From an uncultured Prevotella sp. (GTDB lineage Bacteria > Bacteroidota > Bacteroidia > Bacteroidales > Bacteroidaceae): a stretch of DNA of 5,260 nucleotides. The DNA is taken from positions 1-5,260 of the forward strand of contig CALCUV010000237.1 of the NCBI GenBank assembly GCA_937906765.1, in the 5' to 3' direction. A program made the translations under genes and the position numbers. The notes below the pieces were generated by a model, which was not told the origin of the DNA, did no database searches, and saw only the letters and a program-made list of their open reading frames with translations. This document shows positions 1 to 4,866 of this stretch, piece after piece; position 1 is the stretch's first letter, and every line of letters begins with the position of its first letter.

Positions 1-759
1 GTGGTCATAGAAAGCCAGGTCATCAACCTCTTCATGGAGCTCTGCGCACTCGGCATCTTCCAGCCCCTCTCTTCAAACATCCTCGAGTTTATGAAGGCAC
101 TCCCCGCTCAGCTTAAGGAACGTGGCATTACCTTCTCTACTCCCTCTGAAATCTGCTCTAAGATTAAGTCTGTAGGCACCATTGACGTGCCCTACCCCAC
201 ATCTTGGGTAGACGAAGAACGCGACCTCTCTCCATGGTTGGGTAATGTAATGCAACAGGAAGCATTCAACAAGCTCTACAGTGTTGCAGAACGCGTACGC
301 ATCTGCAACGACCGTCGCCTCAAGCAAGACTGGGACTACCTCCAGGCGTCTAACAACTTCCGCTTCATCTCAACAAAACCTAACTCTTATGGCGCTTATC
401 GCGGTATCTACGACTCTCCCTATGATGCTTTCACAAACTACATGAACATCATTGGTGACTTTGTGACTCGCGTGAACAACATTTATGGTGGTATGGAAAA
501 CGAAGAACTTAACTCGCTCCTCACAACCATCAAGAACCAAGATGAAGAGTTAGCTGTTAAGGAAAAGGAAATCAAAAAGTTGAAGCAGGTTGTAGCTAAA
601 CTTGGTGGTGTAGAAGCTCTTGAAGAGCCCAAGGCAGAAGAAGTACCCACAAAGAAACCTGCACCTAAAAAGTGCGCTGCAAAGAAACCTGCAGAAAAGA
701 AGGATGCTGCACCTGCAAAAAAGACTGCAACTAAAAAGACAGCTACAAAGAAGGCATAA
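1..759 (+). CDS. GH57 alpha-amylase-like protein, C-terminal part (5' truncated by window)
   Basis: The frame is open to the left edge, so the GTG at position 1 is probably not the true start; 252 residues are visible and full-length relatives are, from memory, several hundred residues. The stretches PYPTSWVDEERD (64-75), WLGN (79-82), QQEAFNKLY and YDSPYDAFTNYMN (137-149) match the C-terminal half of Bacteroides/Prevotella GH57 proteins, which usually sit in glycogen or alpha-glucan metabolism loci and act in the cytoplasm. The segment NLFMELCALGIFQ (9-21) aligns in position with the family's region around the catalytic acid, which I recall as NLFMDYETFGEHQ in active members; here the Asp and most neighbours differ, so the protein may be an inactive or altered homologue. 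Residues about 165-200 look like a coiled coil. An acidic hinge (204-215) leads to a 36-residue tail rich in Lys, Ala, Pro and Thr (217-252). Family assignment is fairly secure; activity is uncertain because the N-terminal catalytic part is outside the window. Confidence 0.82.
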   Translation: MVIESQVINLFMELCALGIFQPLSSNILEFMKALPAQLKERGITFSTPSEICSKIKSVGTIDVPYPTSWVDEERDLSPWLGNVMQQEAFNKLYSVAERVRICNDRRLKQDWDYLQASNNFRFISTKPNSYGAYRGIYDSPYDAFTNYMNIIGDFVTRVNNIYGGMENEELNSLLTTIKNQDEELAVKEKEIKKLKQVVAKLGGVEALEEPKAEEVPTKKPAPKKCAAKKPAEKKDAAPAKKTATKKTATKKA

Positions 760-775
760 TGCCAATCAATAAGAA

Positions 776-811
776 AAGTAGGGAGTCGACTCCCTACTTC
801 TTTTTTTCTTT
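776..811 (+). terminator. Intrinsic terminator after the GH57 gene
   Basis: Positions 776-799 are a perfect 24-base palindrome. It folds as a 10-bp stem (776-785 with 790-799) with a TCGA loop, and is followed by a T-rich run (seven T at 801-807, then CTTT). It begins 16 bases after the GH57 stop codon, so it should end that transcript. Confidence 0.92.
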
Positions 812-823
812 ACATATAGTCAC

Positions 824-932
824 ACGCTTAGACTATTCATTTTCATCTGTATAAAAATAGTTGATTTCATTTATGCACACAAATAATTAATAGGAGCAAG
901 ACAGATGAATAAAGAATAAATTGACTTAGCGT
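824..932. repeat. Imperfect long inverted repeat
   Basis: The left arm is 824-850 and the right arm 901-932, around a 50-base AT-rich centre. The innermost 9 bases are perfect (TTCATCTGT at 842-850 against ACAGATGAA at 901-909). Further out, 834-838 pairs with 914-918 and 824-828 pairs with 928-932, interrupted by a few mismatches and a four-base bulge. The structure is visible; its role is unknown. Confidence 0.5.
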
Positions 933-974
933 TTTGCAAAAAATATAAATTTTAAAAGAGCATCTTAAATTCTG

Positions 975-1050
975 AAAACAAAGTTTAACATCCCAACGCT
1001 TAGGTTACAAATTGTGCACCTAATATGAGACTTTGTTTTGCATCATATTA
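975..1050. repeat. Two overlapping, mutually exclusive inverted repeats
   Basis: AAAACAAAGT (975-984) is the exact complement of ACTTTGTTTT (1030-1039), with TTAGGT (1000-1005) and ACCTAA (1018-1023) nested inside. A second exact pair, TAATATGA (1021-1028) and TCATATTA (1043-1050), encloses the right arm of the first pair in its loop and shares bases with the nested ACCTAA. In RNA or single-stranded DNA the two folds would compete. Because the region is AT-rich, chance pairing cannot be excluded. Confidence 0.4.
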
Positions 1051-1192
1051 AATTGCTTTATACAAGTACTATAGCATGCACTGAGGTTTTAGACAAAAGA
1101 ACATAAGAACAAAAGGGGATAGGTGTATTCCTACTGCACGTTTTTTTTGAAAAAAATAAATTTGTTAAATCCATAGATCTGAAAAAAACACA

Positions 1193-1200
1193 TAATTTTG
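1193..1200 (+). promoter_or_regulatory. Probable Bacteroidetes -7 promoter box of the secreted-protein gene
   Basis: TAATTTTG matches the Bacteroidetes -7 consensus TAnnTTTG. The nearest TTTG on the upstream side (1161-1164) is 28 bases away, longer than the usual spacer of about 20, so the -33 box is not convincing. Transcription would begin near 1205-1207, leaving a leader of about 60 bases before the preferred start codon at 1266. Confidence 0.5.
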
Positions 1201-1265
1201 TAAAGTGTTAGAAATATATCACGTTGAGAATGAATCGTATTGGCAAATCAAAACAATTAAGCATT

Positions 1266-2465
1266 ATGAAACATTTTATTTTCCTTTTGATTGGGATTGT
1301 CAATTTATTGCTTATGACACCCTCGAACATTTTAGCACAGTCAACCCACAATGGATACGAGTATGTAGACTTAGGACTCAGCGTGAAATGGGCAACATGT
1401 AATGTAGGTAGCACCAGTCCCGAAGATTATGGTAATTATTTCGCCTGGGGAGAGACTAGTTATAAATCAATGTACACTGACAACAATTATAAATTTTACG
1501 GAGAATCCATAAATTACTCTAAAAGATATAAAAAATATAATAGTAAAGAATACCGCGGACATACTGATAATAAAACATTGTTAGATCCTGAAGACGATGT
1601 CGCTCATGTAACATGGGGGGGAGACTGGTATTTACCAAGTAAGGATGAATGCGAGGAGTTAATAAAGAACTGTAATTGGACTTGGGTTACTCAGAATGGT
1701 AAGAATGGATTTAAGGCAACAAGCAAAATAAATGGTAATAGTATTTTTCTGCCAGCGGCTGATTGTAAAGATGTCTATCACACTATCATAGAAAATAATG
1801 GGTTTTATTTAACGAATGAACGTGATGAGCATTATGAAGATCAAGCCTATAATATGTGGTTTGCTGATGCAAGCGAACCTCATTTGCTCGCTTCTTTTGC
1901 TCGTTCTAGGGGATGTTCGGCAAGACCTGTATTTAGGCCTCGTGTTCAACCCATGGTGACATCAGAACACGTTGGGCATGAATACGTTGATCTCGGTCTT
2001 AGTGTGAAATGGTCAACGTACAATCTGGGGGCTAAAAGTCATGAGAACAGAGGAGACCTATATCGTTGGGGCGAAGTTGACGCATCTGGTTCAAAAAGTT
2101 ACAAATGGCAGGATGAAAATGGTTTACCGACAAAATACAATAAAAATGATAATATGACAAAGTTAGAACCCCAGGACGATGCAGCTCATGTTACTTGGGG
2201 TGGCAGTTGGCGCATGCCTTCAAATGATGAGTGGGAGGAGTTAATTACAAATTGCGATGGAGAGTATCTCCTTCAAAACGGTGTAAGTGGTCTGTTACTA
2301 ACAAGTAAACGAAACGGAAACACCCTATTTTTACCATTAGCAAATTATTGGAGTAGTTCGCTTTTTACTCGAGAAAACACATTTGCATTAACAATAAGTA
2401 CTTATAGAGGGTTTCTAAGAACCCTACGTACCTCTAAACTTCCAATTCGACCCGTATGCCCTTAA
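1266..2465 (+). CDS. Secreted protein with two tandem FISUMP-like domains
   Basis: The product is 399 residues and its function is unknown. The chosen ATG gives a classic signal peptide: MKH, a hydrophobic core (residues 4-17) and a likely signal peptidase I cut after NILA (24) before QS. In-frame starts at 1230 (ATG) and 1224 (TTG) would add 12-14 polar residues before it. There is no lipobox Cys, so a soluble periplasmic or secreted protein is expected. Domain 1 runs from about 30 to 226 and domain 2 from 237 to 399. Each opens with EYVDLGLSVKW (32-42 and 239-249), has a central block DPEDDVAHVTWGGDWYLPS (107-125) or EPQDDAAHVTWGGSWRMPS (301-319), and ends in an RPV motif (220-222 and near the C-terminus). 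Domain 2 keeps the family's YWSSS; domain 1 does not. The pattern matches the 'Fibrobacter succinogenes major paralogous domain' family (TIGR02145-like), common in gut Bacteroidales and possibly related to C-type-lectin folds (inference). The gene has its own promoter and terminator and is more AT-rich than its neighbours. Confidence 0.85.
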   Translation: MKHFIFLLIGIVNLLLMTPSNILAQSTHNGYEYVDLGLSVKWATCNVGSTSPEDYGNYFAWGETSYKSMYTDNNYKFYGESINYSKRYKKYNSKEYRGHTDNKTLLDPEDDVAHVTWGGDWYLPSKDECEELIKNCNWTWVTQNGKNGFKATSKINGNSIFLPAADCKDVYHTIIENNGFYLTNERDEHYEDQAYNMWFADASEPHLLASFARSRGCSARPVFRPRVQPMVTSEHVGHEYVDLGLSVKWSTYNLGAKSHENRGDLYRWGEVDASGSKSYKWQDENGLPTKYNKNDNMTKLEPQDDAAHVTWGGSWRMPSNDEWEELITNCDGEYLLQNGVSGLLLTSKRNGNTLFLPLANYWSSSLFTRENTFALTISTYRGFLRTLRTSKLPIRPVCP

Positions 2466-2507
2466 AATGAACAGAAAGTAAATATTAAAATATCCAGGGT
2501 AAATAAA

Positions 2508-2551
2508 ACGTGTGGCCTTTCGTTCTGTAAGGCCACACGTATTCTTTCCTT
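2508..2551 (+). terminator. Intrinsic terminator after the secreted-protein gene
   Basis: ACGTGTGGCCTT (2508-2519) pairs perfectly with AAGGCCACACGT (2529-2540) around a 9-base loop. A modest T-rich stretch (ATTCTTTCCTT) follows. The hairpin lies 42 bases after the stop codon. Confidence 0.85.
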
Positions 2552-2730
2552 AACATAAATGTATTAGTTTCCAATTTGATAAAAGACTAAATTTGACAAT
2601 TCTACAACCATGATATGCCTCTTAACTCTCTTAAGGGGGGCTGATGGCAGGTTGATTCTTGCCCCCGTTGGTTCTGCTATCTTATCCCCTATATAAAAAA
2701 ACAATTATAGCAATCCACAAGCATCATCAT
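2552..2730. other. Intergenic spacer between converging transcription units
   Basis: This spacer lies between the terminator of the secreted-protein gene (plus strand) and the terminator of the tRNA-Ser gene (minus strand). I see no credible coding region in it. The only marked structure is the G-tract hairpin pair at 2618-2666. Confidence 0.6.
2618..2666. repeat. Two hairpins sharing a G-tract
   Basis: CCTCTTAA (2618-2625) can pair with TTAAGGGG (2631-2638, one T-G pair) around CTCTC. Alternatively GGGGGC (2636-2641) can pair with GCCCCC (2661-2666) around a 19-base loop. The two folds share 2636-2638 and exclude each other. No T-run follows on either strand, so neither is a standard terminator. 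Confidence 0.45.
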
Positions 2731-2771
2731 AAAGAAAAAGCAGACAACCCTTTGGGGAGTTATCTGCTTTT
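2731..2771 (-). terminator. Intrinsic terminator of tRNA-Ser
   Basis: Read on the minus strand, positions 2771-2759 pair with 2748-2736 as a 13-bp stem (one G-U pair), extended by a C/G pairing near the loop. The U-rich tail TTTTTCTTT follows (through 2731). It starts 12 bases beyond the tRNA 3' end, so it ends the tRNA transcript. Confidence 0.85.
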
Positions 2772-2782
2772 CTTGCATTTTG

Positions 2783-2869
2783 CGGAAGCTGGGGGATTCG
2801 AACCCCCGGTACGGTTGCCCGTACGTCAGTTTAGCAAACTGGTGGTTTCAGCCACTCACCCAAACTTCC
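2783..2869 (-). tRNA. tRNA-Ser (anticodon GCU)
   Basis: The 87-base minus-strand sequence folds as a class II tRNA. The acceptor arm is GGAAGTT (2869-2863) with AGCTTCC (2790-2784; one G-U pair) and discriminator G at 2783. The anticodon loop TTGCTAA places anticodon GCT at 2835-2833, reading AGC and AGU serine codons. A long variable arm (GTACGG and CCGTAC around GCAA) is diagnostic of serine/leucine/tyrosine tRNAs. The T arm is GGGGG with TTCGAAT and CCCCC. The bases after the discriminator are CAA, so CCA is not encoded and must be added after 3' trimming. It has its own promoter and terminator and follows rnz on the same strand. Confidence 0.96.
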
Positions 2870-2897
2870 TTACCGCATTGTTTTCTCAAATGCACTG

Positions 2898-2937
2898 CAA
2901 AAGTACAACATTTTTTGAATATACAAAGGGGTGTCTC
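2898..2937 (-). promoter_or_regulatory. Bacteroidetes-type promoter of tRNA-Ser
   Basis: On the minus strand, TTTG (2937-2934) is followed after 18 bases by TACTTTTG (2905-2898), a full match to the Bacteroidetes -33/-7 consensus TTTG...TAnnTTTG. Transcription should begin a few bases beyond, about 20-25 bases before the mature tRNA 5' end at 2869, leaving a short 5' leader for RNase P. Confidence 0.82.
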
Positions 2938-2992
2938 CTTCTTTTTTCAAGAAAAATGTAAATATTTGCTTATTCGTGGGTATTTTTTCAAA

Positions 2993-3919
2993 TTATATAC
3001 GGGGTAAAATGGGTATTTTGAGTAATTCGCGTGCAAGAAATGTATTTTCAAAAACTTCTTTTGCTTGGTTAAGCAGAAGCGTCTCATCAGTATAGCGTGC
3101 GGAGAAATGCCCAATGAGCAACGTTCCTACTTCTGTCGTCTTTGCGACACTGGCTGCTTGTTTTGCAGTTGAGTGGAAAGTTTCCTTTGCCCTACCCGCC
3201 TCTGCTTCTGCAAAGGTTGCTTCATGAAACATGAGATCTACGCCTTTAAGCAGTTCTACATTGCTCATTAAGGGACGTGTATCAGAACAATAGGCATAAC
3301 TTCTCGGTGAATACGAAGGTGTTGTTAGTTCTTCATGCGTATAATGTCGCCCTTCTGGAGTAGTCCATCCTGCACCTAATTTAATTGATTGAATATGACA
3401 AACAGGGATTTCAAGAAAATCAATCATGTCCCTACGAATGTGGGGCAAAACTCCTACCTCTTGAAAAAGGAATCCACAAGTTGGCATGCGGTGTAAGAGC
3501 GGAAAGGAGGTAACCTTAAGGCTTTTATCCGCATAAATCTGAGTTACCTGACTTGTATCAATTTCGTGAATATGGATTTCAAAAGGTATATTATTACAAA
3601 AGAAATCAAAGAGTGGGCGAAACAATTTTTCTGCACCCGCTGGGGCATAAATATGAATGTCAGCAGTACGCCCCTTTAACGCAAGCGTAGAAATCAAACC
3701 CGGTAGTCCTAAACAATGGTCGCCATGAAGGTGAGATATGAAAATATGACTCAAATGATTGTAACGCAAACCCGCGCGTTGAAATTGCAGTTGCGTTCCT
3801 TCAGCACAATCAATCATAAAAAGTTTTTCACGAACATTTAACACCTGCGAAGTAGGCATGTGCTTTAAAGTTGGTGTGGCACTTCCACAACCTAAAATCG
3901 TAAGTTCAAACTTCTCCAT
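2993..3919 (-). CDS. rnz: Ribonuclease Z (tRNA 3' processing endonuclease)
   Basis: The 308-residue product is the usual length for short-form RNase Z (about 300). This is a cytoplasmic zinc-dependent metallo-beta-lactamase-fold enzyme that cuts tRNA precursors just after the discriminator base. Visible motifs: the N-terminal LGCGSATPT (9-17), IDCAEGTQ (36-43), the zinc motif HLHGDH (63-68), His143 in HRMPTCGF, Asp213 in YCSDTRP, FHEATF (231-236), FHSTAKQAA (248-256) and His271 in GHFSARY (270-276). All expected metal ligands are present, so the enzyme should be active. The start is supported by AAGGA (3931-3927 on the minus strand) seven bases upstream of ATG and by a -7 box further up. The gene diverges from mazG (93-base gap) and is followed after 123 bases by tRNA-Ser on the same strand. 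I see no strong terminator between them, so some read-through into the tRNA is possible. Confidence 0.97.
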   Translation of the reverse strand: MEKFELTILGCGSATPTLKHMPTSQVLNVREKLFMIDCAEGTQLQFQRAGLRYNHLSHIFISHLHGDHCLGLPGLISTLALKGRTADIHIYAPAGAEKLFRPLFDFFCNNIPFEIHIHEIDTSQVTQIYADKSLKVTSFPLLHRMPTCGFLFQEVGVLPHIRRDMIDFLEIPVCHIQSIKLGAGWTTPEGRHYTHEELTTPSYSPRSYAYCSDTRPLMSNVELLKGVDLMFHEATFAEAEAGRAKETFHSTAKQAASVAKTTEVGTLLIGHFSARYTDETLLLNQAKEVFENTFLARELLKIPILPRI

Positions 3920-3945
3920 ATCTCAATCCTTATTTTTTGACCTTG

Positions 3946-3953
3946 CAAAGATA
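3946..3953 (-). promoter_or_regulatory. Probable -7 promoter box of rnz
   Basis: On the minus strand TATCTTTG (3953-3946) matches TAnnTTTG. It lies 26 bases before the rnz start codon, leaving a leader of about 20 bases that carries the AAGGA ribosome binding site. No clear TTTG -33 box stands at the expected distance. Confidence 0.65.
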
Positions 3954-3975
3954 GCGGTTTTCCACAATTTATTTA

Positions 3976-3983
3976 TAATTTTG
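3976..3983 (+). promoter_or_regulatory. Probable -7 promoter box of mazG
   Basis: TAATTTTG matches TAnnTTTG and lies 29 bases before the mazG ATG. A -33 TTTG is not evident. It stands only 22 bases from the divergent rnz -7 box, so the two promoters occupy one small control region. Confidence 0.55.
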
Positions 3984-4012
3984 CGATAGTAAATACTAAA
4001 TAGATTTTAAGC

Positions 4013-4816
4013 ATGCATACCATAGAAGAAAAGGCAACGGCATTCGTTAGATTGTTGCAAATAATGGACGAACTTCGCGAGAAATGTCCGTGGGACAAGA
4101 AACAGACATTCGAAAGCCTGCGCCCTAACACTATTGAAGAAACATTTGAACTCGCAGACGCCCTTTTGAAGGGTAACATGAAGGAAATCAGCAAGGAATT
4201 GGGCGACGTGTTGCTCCATGTTATCTTCTATGCTAAGATTGGTTCGGAAACGAATGACTTTGACATTCACGACGTTTGCGAAAATCTTTCTAACAAATTG
4301 GTTTATAGACATCCACACGTTTTTGGAAATCATGACGGTGTGGAGAATGCCAACCAAGTAACCCAACTTTGGGAACAAATCAAGCAAACGGAGAAGGACG
4401 GGAATAAGAGTGTGCTTTCAGGAGTGCCCAATGCTTTACCCTCACTTATCAAAGCCTATCGCGTACAAGACAAAGCACGAGGTGTAGGGTTTGATTGGGA
4501 AGAGCGTTCCGACGTGTGGAAGAAAGTGAAAGAAGAAATTTCGGAGTTTGAACAAGAGGTTGAAAACATGGATGCCGATAAAGCAGAGGCTGAATTTGGA
4601 GACCTGATGTTTAGTCTTATCAACGCGGCAAGACTTTATAAAATCAATCCCGACAATGCCTTAGAGCGCACGAACCAAAAGTTCATATCACGCTTTAATT
4701 ACCTTGAAGAGAAGACCTTAAAGCAAGGAAAAGACCTCAAAAGCATGACACTTGAAGAGATGGATAAGATTTGGGACGAAGCAAAGCAATTGGAGAAGGA
4801 GCACAACAATAGTTAA
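4013..4816 (+). CDS. mazG: Nucleoside triphosphate pyrophosphohydrolase MazG
   Basis: The 267-residue product is close to the two-domain E. coli MazG (about 263). MazG hydrolyses (d)NTPs to monophosphates plus pyrophosphate in the cytoplasm, acting as a house-cleaning enzyme and, in E. coli, affecting the stringent response. Domain 1 (about 1-125) starts with LREKCPWDKKQT (21-32), typical of the family, and carries the metal-binding EExxE (E42, E43, E46) and ELGD (62-65; key E62, D65). The linker has the typical YRHPHVFG (98-105). Domain 2 (about 140-260) opens with KAYRVQDKARGVGFDW (147-162) and repeats the metal motif as EEISE (174-178) and EFGD (194-197). Both sites look intact. The ATG at 4013 has no Shine-Dalgarno sequence, only A/T-rich upstream bases, which is normal in Bacteroidetes. 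The next gene starts 50 bases after the stop without a terminator between, suggesting an operon. Confidence 0.96.
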   Translation: MHTIEEKATAFVRLLQIMDELREKCPWDKKQTFESLRPNTIEETFELADALLKGNMKEISKELGDVLLHVIFYAKIGSETNDFDIHDVCENLSNKLVYRHPHVFGNHDGVENANQVTQLWEQIKQTEKDGNKSVLSGVPNALPSLIKAYRVQDKARGVGFDWEERSDVWKKVKEEISEFEQEVENMDADKAEAEFGDLMFSLINAARLYKINPDNALERTNQKFISRFNYLEEKTLKQGKDLKSMTLEEMDKIWDEAKQLEKEHNNS

Positions 4817-4866
4817 TTTACACTACACTTTTCACTCCCCATCCCCTTAACCGCAGATCCCTCAAA

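Larger units (their letters stand above)
812..1192. other. AT-rich intergenic region without a convincing gene
   Basis: This stretch separates the GH57 terminator from the promoter of the secreted-protein gene. No open frame has a recognisable product. It contains an imperfect inverted repeat (824-932), two overlapping perfect inverted repeats (975-1050), an 8-base direct repeat ACGCTTAG at 824-831 and 996-1003, and poly-T/poly-A tracts at 1141-1156 and 1182-1188. No tRNA or known riboswitch was recognised. It could hold regulatory DNA, an unannotated small RNA or a decayed element. Confidence 0.6.

Noticed and set aside
73..327. Minus-strand frame inside the GH57 gene
   Set aside because: It is a shadow of a well-supported coding frame with no recognisable motif.
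550..765. Minus-strand frame rich in Cys, Leu and Phe
   Set aside because: It is the antisense of the lysine-rich GH57 tail; its composition comes from the AAG/AAA codons on the other strand.
905..919. Four-codon ORF (MNKE) with AGGAG (892-896) eight bases upstream, in the right arm of the inverted repeat
   Set aside because: A leader peptide was considered, but there is no promoter box upstream, no regulated gene directly downstream, and an ORF this short is expected by chance.
975..1039. Phase-variable (invertible) promoter flanked by inverted repeats
   Set aside because: The arms are only 10 bp, the segment between them is 45 bases and holds no TAnnTTTG box, and no invertase gene is nearby; typical Bacteroidales invertible promoters are larger.
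1120..1148. Possible terminator ending in the eight-T run
   Set aside because: The only stem before it is about 4 bp (TAGG/CCTA) and is separated from the T-run, too weak for an intrinsic terminator.
1205..1414. Short frames on both strands over the start of the secreted-protein gene
   Set aside because: They overlap the signal peptide and first domain of a clear gene and have no features of their own.
2600..2695. Possible remnant coding stretch in the spacer on either strand
   Set aside because: Short readable peptides exist but have no start context, motif or family resemblance.
2659..3007. Two plus-strand open frames (2659-2961 and 2780-3007)
   Set aside because: They run through the tRNA terminator and antisense to tRNA-Ser; the 'GGFEPP'-type peptide is a well-known false translation of tRNA genes.
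3973..4387. Two minus-strand frames over mazG
   Set aside because: They are antisense to intact MazG catalytic motifs, with no family resemblance.
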